64,000 bases of DNA, taken from RGIG6375 sp964472725. GTDB lineage: Bacteria > Bacillota > Clostridia > Oscillospirales > Oscillospiraceae. How positions within the stretch are numbered: the stretch's first letter is position 1; every line of letters begins with the position of its first letter. The DNA lies in the NCBI GenBank assembly GCA_964472725.1, contig CAYYLZ010000007.1:1-64000 (forward strand), read 5' to 3'. The position numbers and the translations under genes are program-made. The notes under the pieces are model-generated. The model was not told where the DNA came from. It worked only from the letters and a program-made list of their open reading frames with translations, and made no database searches. Of the stretch, positions 57,308 to 64,000 are shown piece by piece.

Positions 57308-58678
57308 TTATTTAATATTCGCAATACAGTTCTTCGATACGTTCTTCATCAGGAATACGCCAACTACCAGTGCGGCGGCTTCCGCTATGGGGAAGGCCAG
57401 CCATACAAGGCTCTCCGCGTTTGCGAAAACAGTGAACAGCAGAGCCAGCGGCAGGTTTACCACGATAAGGCGCATCAGGGAAACCACCAGCGACTTAACG
57501 CCGCTGCCGAGCGCCTGAAAAATTCCCTGAAAGGCGATATTGGCTCCCGCAAAGGCGTAGCCAAGAGTGACTATGCGTATAGCCTTTATGCACAGCGCCT
57601 GCGTTTCGCCGGAAATAGCGAACAGGCCGCAGACCGGACGGGCAAAAAGCTGCAGCACCAGCATACCCAAAAGCATAAGAAGCACGGTATAGAGCATTCC
57701 GTATTTTATGCCGTCATTGACGCGGCTGCGGCTGCCCATACCGTAATTGAAAGCAATAATGGGTATCATGGCGTTATTCAGTCCGAATGCCGCAAAGAAC
57801 ACGAACTGCTGTATCTTATAATAAATACCGAAGGCGGTCACAACGGCTGCGGAAACAAGGCCGAAGATGACGTTGATGCCGTAGGCCATTATGGACATAA
57901 GCGCCTGCATGACGATGGCGGGAGCGCCCACGGCGTAGATGGCGCCGATGATTTCCTTACAAGGCTTTAAGTATTTCAGACTGCCGTCTATCTCCTTGTT
58001 CATTGTATAGTGGAAAACGAGGCCCATTGCCATTGTGACTATCTGTCCAATGACAGTTGCCACGGCGGCGCCGGTGGCGCCCATGGCGGGCAGTCCCCAC
58101 CAGCCGAAGATAAACGCCGGGTCAAGAATAATATTCAGTACAGCGCCCACAAGCTGAGCTATGGTGGAAAGCATGGTCTTGCCCGTGCCCTGCAGCAGCT
58201 TTTCGACTATCATGGAGATGATAGCGCCAAAGGAGAGGGTCATGCACACGGTAAGATACTCCTTGCCCATCTCCAGCACCACCGTATCGGAGGTTTGGGA
58301 GCGGAGGTAAATATCCACGCCGAAAATGCCGAAGATAAGGAAAACAACATAGGTACAGATACCGATGAACAGTGCGTTGCCTGCGACTCGGCCTGCCTTT
58401 TCCCTGTTGCCCTCGCCCAGATAGCGGGAGAGAATGGAGTTGACGCCCACGCCGGTGCCTACGCCCACGGCTATCATAAGCATCTGCACCGGAAAAGCCA
58501 GCGTAAGGGCGTTCATGGCGCTGTCGCCCATTCCGGGTATGGCGGCGACAAAATAGCTGTCCACTATATTATAGAAAGCCTGCACCATCATGGACAGTAT
58601 CATGGGCAGGCCCATGGAAAGCATAAGCTTTTTTATGGGCGCAACGCCCATTTTGTTGAGTGACTGTTCTTTTTCCAT
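57308..58678 (-). CDS. MATE-family exporter 3 (MepA-like)
   Basis: 456 residues, 12 membrane segments. The start KKLMLSMGLPMILSMMVQAFYNIVDSYFVA, then NSILSRYLGEGNREKAG and IGWWGLPAMGATGAA-type loops, are typical of the MepA/NorM group. It is not closely related to the tandem pair at 49927-52826. The role is export of cationic drugs or metabolites. Own terminator. Confidence 0.92.
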   Translation of the reverse strand: MEKEQSLNKMGVAPIKKLMLSMGLPMILSMMVQAFYNIVDSYFVAAIPGMGDSAMNALTLAFPVQMLMIAVGVGTGVGVNSILSRYLGEGNREKAGRVAGNALFIGICTYVVFLIFGIFGVDIYLRSQTSDTVVLEMGKEYLTVCMTLSFGAIISMIVEKLLQGTGKTMLSTIAQLVGAVLNIILDPAFIFGWWGLPAMGATGAAVATVIGQIVTMAMGLVFHYTMNKEIDGSLKYLKPCKEIIGAIYAVGAPAIVMQALMSIMAYGINVIFGLVSAAVVTAFGIYYKIQQFVFFAAFGLNNAMIPIIAFNYGMGSRSRVNDGIKYGMLYTVLLMLLGMLVLQLFARPVCGLFAISGETQALCIKAIRIVTLGYAFAGANIAFQGIFQALGSGVKSLVVSLMRLIVVNLPLALLFTVFANAESLVWLAFPIAEAAALVVGVFLMKNVSKNCIANIK

Positions 58679-58706
58679 TTTCGTTCTCCGTTTCTTGAAA
58701 TTTGCA

Positions 58707-58749
58707 CAAAAAAAGAGTGCGTAAATCCATTTACCTGGATTTACGCACT
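58707..58749 (-). terminator. Terminator of the PAP2 gene
   Basis: AGTGCGTAAATCCA / TGGATTTACGCACT stem, then CTTTTTTT on the minus strand. Confidence 0.85.
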
Positions 58750-58793
58750 TATGCTACTCGGTGATTATTATAATAACACATTTTCAAAAAATA

Positions 58794-59456
58794 TCAATCG
58801 GCGTTTTCACCTATTTTCCTCCGCCACGGCTTATATATAGTAAGAAAAATCACCGCAGCCAGTGGAATTGCCGTGAAAACGTCCAATATGGAATGCTGCT
58901 TCACAAGCACAGTGGACGCGCTTATGAGCGCCGCGAGAGCTATGGCCGCCGCTTTCACCCATTTGTTTTTCACCTTGGGTGACATACACCATGCCGCTGC
59001 GGCAGCGCAGGAGCCGAGCACGTGCATACTGGGCAGCACGTTTTGATTATCGTCCGCCTTATAAAGCCCCGACAGCATCACCGTAAATATATTGCTGTGT
59101 GTGAACTCCGTAGGGCGCAGATCCTGCCCGTTGGGGAAAAGCGCACAGAACAGCAGTGTCACGCCAAAGGCGATGCCGATAAAGCTCATATATCGCCGGA
59201 ACCCGTCGTGATCCTTTATCAGCAGGAACAGACCTGTGCCGAACATGAATGGATACCACAGCACATAAGGCAGCACGAAGTACTCGCAGAAGGGTATTTT
59301 ATCGTCCAGCGGGATATAGGATACCCAGTAGCTTTCCGAGCCGAACCGTTCCAGCAGGAAAAAGCAAATCAAAAATGCGGGCAGCACAAGAATGTACCAC
59401 AGATATCCGTTTTCGGGTCGCCTTATATCCGGCAGCCGCTTCAACCAATTTTTCAT
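58794..59456 (-). CDS. PAP2-family membrane phosphatase-like protein
   Basis: 220 residues, six membrane segments. LPSMHVLGSCAAAAAWC and VKQHSILDVFTAIPLA fit the second and third PAP2 motifs (SxxxH-like and HSxxD). The first motif (KxxxxxxRP) is only weakly seen near NGQDLRP. It probably removes phosphate from a lipid such as undecaprenyl or phosphatidyl phosphate. Confidence 0.82.
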   Translation of the reverse strand: MKNWLKRLPDIRRPENGYLWYILVLPAFLICFFLLERFGSESYWVSYIPLDDKIPFCEYFVLPYVLWYPFMFGTGLFLLIKDHDGFRRYMSFIGIAFGVTLLFCALFPNGQDLRPTEFTHSNIFTVMLSGLYKADDNQNVLPSMHVLGSCAAAAAWCMSPKVKNKWVKAAAIALAALISASTVLVKQHSILDVFTAIPLAAVIFLTIYKPWRRKIGENAD

Positions 59457-59641
59457 TAAGCGCCTCTTTTATGCAAAACAACCAAAAAACAATCGCCGAA
59501 CATTTGTTCCGCTTTATCTATCGAACAAAAATTCGCAAACCGCTCAAAAAGTACTTTTTTTTGGACACAAAAAGGTTTATACTGCAAGCAGAAAACGAAA
59601 AGCAATGCGCGCAAGCGCTCACACTGAAAGGAGTTTTCAAC

Positions 59642-59743
59642 ATGCGTAAAACCAAGTCTGCTATTATGGGATATCTCAAGGTCATCAGCTTCATCGTTCT
59701 CATCGGCATGGCTGAGCCCGTCGCTTCCCTGCTTATAAGATAA
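59642..59743 (+). CDS. Small membrane protein (33 aa)
   Basis: An ATG sits after GAAAGGAG. The frame encodes MRKTKSAIMGYLKVISFIVL and ends EPVASLLIR, a single hydrophobic segment with a basic N-terminus. Codon use is like that of chromosomal genes. It is isolated between leftward genes. Function unknown; it may be a small regulator of a membrane protein. Confidence 0.5.
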   Translation: MRKTKSAIMGYLKVISFIVLIGMAEPVASLLIR

Positions 59744-59759
59744 GCGCTTTTTGTGAATT

Positions 59760-60779
59760 TTATTTCAACGCGGCAGTAAATTCTTCGAAATCTTCAAGAT
59801 TTTTCTTCAGCAGCGCGGGAGTGTCCAGCGAATAGGGACACTTTGACTTGCACTGGCCGCACTCCAGGCATTCCTTTATCTTCGCCATCTTTTCGTGCCA
59901 TGCGGAAGTTGTGTACTCCCGAACAGGCGCGCGGCGCAGCATAAGGGACATGCGGGCGCAGTTATTTATCTCGATGCCGGCCGGACAGGGCATGCAGTAG
60001 CCGCACCCACGGCAGAAGTCACCCGCCAGCTCCGCCTTGTCGTGCTCGATAAGTTCCTGCAGCTCGCCGGAAAGCTGAGGAGCGTTATCCTGATAGGACA
60101 GGAACTCGTCCAGCTCACGCTCACGCTGAATGCCCCAAATGGGCAGCACATTGTCATACTGAGCCATATACGCGTAGGCTGCGGCAGAATTGGTGATAAG
60201 GCCGCCGGAAAGCGCCTTCATGGCGATGAAGCCTACGTTTTTCTCCCTGCACTTTTCCACAAGTGCTACTTCCCTTTCCGAGGCAAGATAGGAGAAGGGG
60301 AACTGCAGCGTGTCATAAAGGCCGCTGTCCACCGCCTGCTCCGCAAGGGCTATTCTGTGGTTGGTGATACCGATGAAGCGTATCTTCCCCTGCTTCTTTG
60401 CCTCCAGCATGGCTTCGTAGAGGCCCGTTCCGTCACCGGGCATGGGTACAAAAGAGGGATTATGGAACTGATATATGTCCACATGGTCTGTTCTGAGATT
60501 GGCAAGGCTGGTTTCAAGATCCTTCCAGAAGTCCTCGGCGTTCTGTGCGCCGGTCTTGGTGGCGATGATAATGCGGTCGCGGATATGCTCAAAGGCCGCG
60601 CCCAGCTTTACCTCACTGTCGGTGTAATAGCGGGCGGTATCGAAAAAGTCCACGCCGTTATAAAAGGCCTTCTGCAGAAGATAGGCTGCCTCACTTACGC
60701 TCACTCGCTGCACGGGCAGCGCACCGAAGCCATTGGCGTTCACGTTTATTCCGGTTCTTCCAAGTGTTATTCTTCGCAT
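59760..60779 (-). CDS. Aldo/keto reductase with C-terminal 4Fe-4S domain
   Basis: 339 residues. The barrel has the catalytic Asp-Tyr region NGVDFFDTARYYTDSE, then IIIATKTG (Lys) and VDIYQFHNPS (His). The C-terminus has a dicluster ferredoxin domain (CRGCGYCMPCPAGIEI, CLECGQCKSKCPYSL). This combined form is common in anaerobes with unknown substrates. The start at 60779 follows GGAGG at the end of the structured leader at 60780-60911; an upstream in-frame ATG within the leader is rejected. Confidence 0.9.
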   Translation of the reverse strand: MRRITLGRTGINVNANGFGALPVQRVSVSEAAYLLQKAFYNGVDFFDTARYYTDSEVKLGAAFEHIRDRIIIATKTGAQNAEDFWKDLETSLANLRTDHVDIYQFHNPSFVPMPGDGTGLYEAMLEAKKQGKIRFIGITNHRIALAEQAVDSGLYDTLQFPFSYLASEREVALVEKCREKNVGFIAMKALSGGLITNSAAAYAYMAQYDNVLPIWGIQRERELDEFLSYQDNAPQLSGELQELIEHDKAELAGDFCRGCGYCMPCPAGIEINNCARMSLMLRRAPVREYTTSAWHEKMAKIKECLECGQCKSKCPYSLDTPALLKKNLEDFEEFTAALK

Positions 60780-60911
60780 AATAATCCTCCATGCGGCTCT
60801 GCCGCGCAAGTAGTAATCAAAATCCTCACATTTGGCCATCATCGCCGGTTGTCCAAAGGACGAGGCGATGGGCATTAAATCATATTAGTGTGATCTTCAC
60901 ACTAATCCTCC
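60780..60911 (-). ncRNA. Structured 5' leader RNA, copy 2
   Basis: Same order as copy 1 at 21487-21632: AGGAGG, AGTGTGA/TCACACT hairpin, CATCGCC/GGCGATG stem (60870-60864 with 60846-60840) enclosing TCC/GGA, CAACC, ATGGC and a GCGGC/GCCGC hairpin just before GGAGGATTATTATG. Relative to copy 1 the outer stem changes A:T to T:A and the inner stem C:G to T:A, both compensatory. The first GTG frame stops after six codons here. Confidence 0.6.
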
Positions 60912-61028
60912 TGAAATGTTTATTTTCTATAATCATAGCAGTATATTCCCCGTTTCGCAATAAAAAGCTGGAAATTGCAGTCTCGCGGGTATACAATCAG
61001 CTTATACAACATTCAAAGGAGAGTCCCC

Positions 61029-61610
61029 ATGAAAGAAACCATCAACCGCGCCGAGGCGCTGGCACTTCTCAAAAAATATAACAGCGAGGCCTTTCACCTC
61101 CAGCACGCCTACACCGTCGAGGGTGTAATGCGCTGGTTCGCCGCTCAGTTGGGCTACGGCGAGGACGCCGACTTTTGGGCAACCGTAGGTCTGCTGCACG
61201 ATATAGATTACGAGCTTTATCCCGACGAGCACTGTCAGAGGGCTCCCGATATGCTCCGGGAGGACGGCTGCTCCGAGGAATTTATCCACGCCGTCTGTTC
61301 CCACGGCTACGGCATCTGCTGCGACGTTGAGCCTGAGCATGAAATGGAAAAGGTGCTTTTCGCCTGCGATGAGCTTACCGGCCTTATCGGCGCGGCGGCT
61401 CGCATGCGCCCCTCCAGGAGCTGCAAGGACATGGAGCTTTCCAGCCTCAAGAAGAAATACAAGGACAAGAAGTTTGCCGCCGGCTGCTCCCGCGACATTA
61501 TTTCGCAGGGTGCGGAGCGCCTCGGTTGGGAGCTTGACCGCCTGCTGGGCGACACTCTCGAAGCCATGAAGAGCTGTGAGGACGAGGTTGCCGCCGCCAT
61601 GGAGGCTTAA
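61029..61610 (+). CDS. HD-domain phosphohydrolase
   Basis: 193 residues. The HD pattern is seen in FHLQHAYTVEGVMRWF, TVGLLHDIDYELYPDEH (His-Asp) and AVCSHGYG. Stand-alone HD proteins are often nucleotidases or phosphodiesterases. AAAGGAGAG precedes the ATG. Single gene; substrate unknown. Confidence 0.87.
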   Translation: MKETINRAEALALLKKYNSEAFHLQHAYTVEGVMRWFAAQLGYGEDADFWATVGLLHDIDYELYPDEHCQRAPDMLREDGCSEEFIHAVCSHGYGICCDVEPEHEMEKVLFACDELTGLIGAAARMRPSRSCKDMELSSLKKKYKDKKFAAGCSRDIISQGAERLGWELDRLLGDTLEAMKSCEDEVAAAMEA

Positions 61611-61775
61611 TTCAGCATAAATTACCACCCGCCTGTATCTGTTGCACCCAACAGATACAGGCTTTTTTGCTCGCTCACCTCTTGTCTTGTTTTGTCCTTT
61701 TGCAAGGCGTTGAAAGGAACTGCAAAATATGATAAAGTAGGCAAAAAGTAAGTTTAAATTTAAGGAGGTGCCAAA

Positions 61776-62381
61776 ATGCTGGTTTTATGCTCAAATGGAT
61801 TATCAAGCAAAACAATTATGTCGTACATCAGGGATAAGTTGAGTTCTTGCAGAACGGCAGCCCTGGTGGTCACCGCAGACAATGAATATAAAGAACGCAA
61901 TTATCATGTACCCAGGGGTATTGCCGAATTAGAATCATTAAACCTTAGAGTAGATATTTTTGACTTGGACACACAATCTGCTGATTTACTACTGGACTAT
62001 GATGTTGTAGCATTTATCGGGGGAAATCCATATTACTTATTGCACTCAATCAGAGAGAACGGTGCAGCAAAAGTATTAAGAGATATCGCTATAAATAGAG
62101 TGCTGATTGGTTGGAGTGCGGCTGCATTTGTTTTTAGTCCTACGCTTGAATTGGTGAATTGCTATTCTCCCGAAATGAATTTTTTAGGATTAACGGATTT
62201 AAGCGGTCTATCATTAACGGATATTCAAGTGTTACCGCATTATAGTAGGTTCCTCGCAAAATATGAGCGGTTTGAAGAAAAGTGCTGTGCTTACGAAAAA
62301 GAACACAATATTAATGTTATCCGTTTAAATGACGGTGACGGAGTGTTTATTGACGGAGAAGTTCATATTTGCAAAGTGTAA
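61776..62381 (+). CDS. Peptidase S51-like (type 1 glutamine amidotransferase-like) protein, AT-rich
   Basis: 201 residues. VAFIGGNPYYLLHSI and LIGWSAAAFVF (nucleophile Ser in the GxSA elbow) match the S51 family of dipeptidase E and cyanophycinase. AGGAGGTG precedes the ATG. The AT-rich codon use contrasts with both neighbours and suggests acquisition. Activity as an Asp-peptide hydrolase is inferred from the family. Confidence 0.82.
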   Translation: MLVLCSNGLSSKTIMSYIRDKLSSCRTAALVVTADNEYKERNYHVPRGIAELESLNLRVDIFDLDTQSADLLLDYDVVAFIGGNPYYLLHSIRENGAAKVLRDIAINRVLIGWSAAAFVFSPTLELVNCYSPEMNFLGLTDLSGLSLTDIQVLPHYSRFLAKYERFEEKCCAYEKEHNINVIRLNDGDGVFIDGEVHICKV

Positions 62382-62401
62382 ATTCGATTTTGTCAGCCCG
62401 T

Positions 62402-62439
62402 TAAACGGCCTCCACCTAAGAAATGTGGAGGCCGTTTTA
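62402..62439 (+). terminator. Terminator after the S51-like gene
   Basis: AAACGGCCTCCAC / GTGGAGGCCGTTT stem. Confidence 0.8.
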
Positions 62440-62485
62440 CTGTTCCACCTCGAAAAACCATAAAAATAGTAAATTGAAATGCCAT

Positions 62486-62695
62486 GCTCACCTCTTTACA
62501 AACCGCCTGCGTTCTATTATAATGGATTATTACAAATGGTNNNNNNNNNNNNNNNNNNNNNNNNNNNNNNNNNNNNNNNNNNNNNNNNNNNNNNNNNNNN
62601 NNNNNNNNNNNNNNNNNNNNNNNNNNNNNNNNNNNNNNNNGCTCACCTCTTTACAAACCGCCTGCGTTCTATTATAATGGATTATTACAAATGGT
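62486..62695. other. Assembly gap of 100 N flanked by an exact 55-base repeat
   Basis: Positions 62486-62540 and 62641-62695 are identical, and 62541-62640 are all N. Identical contig ends next to a fixed-length gap suggest two overlapping contigs that were scaffolded without merging. The true sequence may lack one copy and the gap. Confidence 0.85.
62650..62678 (+). promoter_or_regulatory. Promoter of the XRE regulator gene
   Basis: TTTACA (62650-62655), 17-base spacer, TATAAT (62673-62678). The duplicate left of the gap carries the same promoter. Confidence 0.75.
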
Positions 62696-62723
62696 ATTAT
62701 TTTCTGAAAAGCAGGTGAGTTCC

Positions 62724-63251
62724 GTGGCTGAACGCTTCAACGAAATATTGTCCCGCCTGCGCCGGGAAAAAGGCGTAAGCCAGCGCGAAGCGGCTGCAGC
62801 CTTGGGCATATCTCAGGCGCTCCTGTCTCACTACGAAAAGGGCGTTCGCGAGCCCGGCCTTGTTTTCCTCGCTCAGGCCTGCGAATACTACGGGGTATCC
62901 GCCGACTACATTCTCGGCCGCAGCGCATACCGGCAGAAGGTTGGGTTCAGCAAGGAGCAGATAAACGGCGGCAAGCTGTTCTTCGATGGCGTGACGGAGC
63001 TTGCGCAGGCCGCATTCACTTTGGATAACGAGCAGGATCAGCGCAGAATGGGTTCTCTCCTTTCCGCTATGCTCTACAGCCTTTCAGAAACCGACTCTGC
63101 CGACAGCGAAGCCCACACGGAGCTGCTCAGCGCTCTTATCTCCCTGCGCCGCGCCCAGCTTTCCCAGGCTTTGGCGAAAACCGGCTTCACTCTTCCCGAG
63201 GCCCTGCGCCGCCGCACCGAAGAAGAACTTTCCATGCTTTTCGATAAATGA
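62724..63251 (+). CDS. XRE-family transcriptional regulator
   Basis: 175 residues. N-terminal HTH: LRREKGVSQREAAAALGISQALLSHYEKG, then LAQACEYYGVSADYILGR. The C-terminal part (about 75-175) is helical and unassigned. I choose the GTG at 62724, after AGGTGA. lepA starts 12 bases after its stop, so the two may be co-transcribed. Confidence 0.85.
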   Translation: MAERFNEILSRLRREKGVSQREAAAALGISQALLSHYEKGVREPGLVFLAQACEYYGVSADYILGRSAYRQKVGFSKEQINGGKLFFDGVTELAQAAFTLDNEQDQRRMGSLLSAMLYSLSETDSADSEAHTELLSALISLRRAQLSQALAKTGFTLPEALRRRTEEELSMLFDK

Positions 63252-63263
63252 GGTAAACACACG

Positions 63264-64000
63264 ATGATAGAACAGTCCAAAATAAGAAACTTCTCCATTA
63301 TCGCGCATATTGACCACGGCAAGAGCACGCTGGCAGACCGTCTGCTGGAAAAGTGCGACGCCGTCGACCCCCGCCTTATGGAAAACCAGCTCCTTGACAA
63401 CATGGATCTGGAACGCGAGCGCGGTATCACCATAAAGGCTCGCGCCGTTGGCCTGAGCTATAAGGCCAATGACGGCGAGTTCTACACGCTCAACCTTATC
63501 GACACCCCCGGTCACGTTGACTTCAACTACGAGGTTTCCCGCAGCCTCGCCGCCTGCGAAGGCGCGGTGCTGGTAGTTGACGCCCGTCAGGGTACCGAGG
63601 CGCAGACCCTCGCCAACGCATACCTCGCGCTGGACAACAACCTTGAAATACTGCCCGTTGTCAACAAGATCGACCTGCCCGGTGCTGACCCCGAAAAGGT
63701 AAAGCGCGAGATCGAGGATATTATCGGAATCCCCGCTATGGACTCCCCCGAAATTTCCGCAAAACTTGGCCTCAACATCGAAGATGTGCTGGAGGATATA
63801 GTCAAGAACGTGCCCGCACCCAAGGGCGACCCCAAGGCGCCCCTAAAGGCACTCATCTTTGACAGCCAGTATGACAGTTTCGTTGGCGTTATCGTCTACC
63901 TGCGAGTTAAGGACGGCACTATCCGCCCCGGCATGGAAGTTAAGATGATGGCTACCGGCGCGGTCTACAAGGTAGTTGAAGTCGGTCATCTGCGCCCCAT
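63264..64000 (+). CDS. lepA: Elongation factor 4 (LepA), N-terminal part (runs off the right edge)
   Basis: 245 residues seen. GTPase motifs: G1 AHIDHGKST, G2 RERGITIKA, G3 DTPGH, G4 NKID. The start IRNFSIIAHIDHGKSTLADRLLE and MDLERERGITIKARAV are specific to LepA. It back-translocates stalled ribosomes. The C-terminal domains lie beyond the window. Confidence 0.95.
   Translation, partial: MIEQSKIRNFSIIAHIDHGKSTLADRLLEKCDAVDPRLMENQLLDNMDLERERGITIKARAVGLSYKANDGEFYTLNLIDTPGHVDFNYEVSRSLAACEGAVLVVDARQGTEAQTLANAYLALDNNLEILPVVNKIDLPGADPEKVKREIEDIIGIPAMDSPEISAKLGLNIEDVLEDIVKNVPAPKGDPKAPLKALIFDSQYDSFVGVIVYLRVKDGTIRPGMEVKMMATGAVYKVVEVGHLRP

Noticed and set aside
1..64000. tRNA, rRNA or CRISPR features
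   Set aside because: I saw no regular spacer-repeat array, no T-loop-like GGTTCRAATCC with a matching acceptor stem and no rRNA core sequence. A tRNAscan or Infernal run would be decisive.

Overview
The window looks like the chromosome of an anaerobic, spore-forming, Gram-positive gut bacterium of the Clostridia (Oscillospirales-like). This is inferred from strong AGGAGG ribosome binding sites, many lipoboxes, CotJ spore-coat genes, a Spo0A-type DNA-binding protein, glycyl radical enzymes and corrinoid methyltransferases. No rRNA, tRNA or CRISPR array was recognised. One 100-base run of N (62541-62640) is flanked by an exact 55-base duplication and is probably an assembly join.

Layout. 1-4.6 kb: end of a mobile element (truncated large serine recombinase), a Spo0A-C-like gene behind phased TGTCG boxes, an ECF sigma/anti-sigma pair, an orphan attenuation leader and repeats. 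4.7-10.7 kb: LysR/BrnQ divergent pair, meso-diaminopimelate dehydrogenase, acetyltransferases and the cotJ operon with a CotJA-CotJB fusion. 10.9-31.7 kb: a catabolic island, described below. 31.7-41.5 kb: YtqA-like radical SAM, WYL regulator, macrodomain hydrolase, LUD protein, esterase, DUF362 ferredoxin, alcohol dehydrogenase and two unusual membrane-anchored MerR regulators. 41.6-48.5 kb: two paralogous solute-binding lipoproteins without permeases, a thymidylate-synthase-like protein and a TlpA/CXXC/polyferredoxin cassette. 48.7-64 kb: iron alcohol dehydrogenase, three MATE exporters, an old-yellow-enzyme-type oxidoreductase, NudC, PAP2, an aldo/keto reductase with ferredoxin domain, XRE regulator and the start of lepA.

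The most interesting region is the island at 10.9-31.7 kb. It combines a three-part corrinoid methyltransferase (UroD-type methyltransferase, pterin methyltransferase, corrinoid protein), a glycyl radical enzyme with its radical SAM activase, a second glycyl radical enzyme with a Cys-Gln-Glu active site, a MOP-type molybdenum aldehyde oxidoreductase with a flavin/Fe-S electron-transfer partner and small zinc-ribbon-like redox protein, and two DUF169 proteins. A plausible reading is that a methylated substrate is demethylated to tetrahydrofolate, the product is cleaved or dehydrated by radical chemistry to an aldehyde, and the aldehyde is oxidised. The substrate is unknown. Strong codon bias in the corrinoid and aldehyde oxidoreductase genes suggests very high expression.

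Other structural signals include a covarying RNA leader upstream of two unrelated genes, a ladder of CTTCAT-linked hairpins, three related composite repeats each just downstream of a gene (two of these genes are clearly AT-rich), and a RAYT transposase gene carrying two inverted REP-like palindromes inside its own reading frame.
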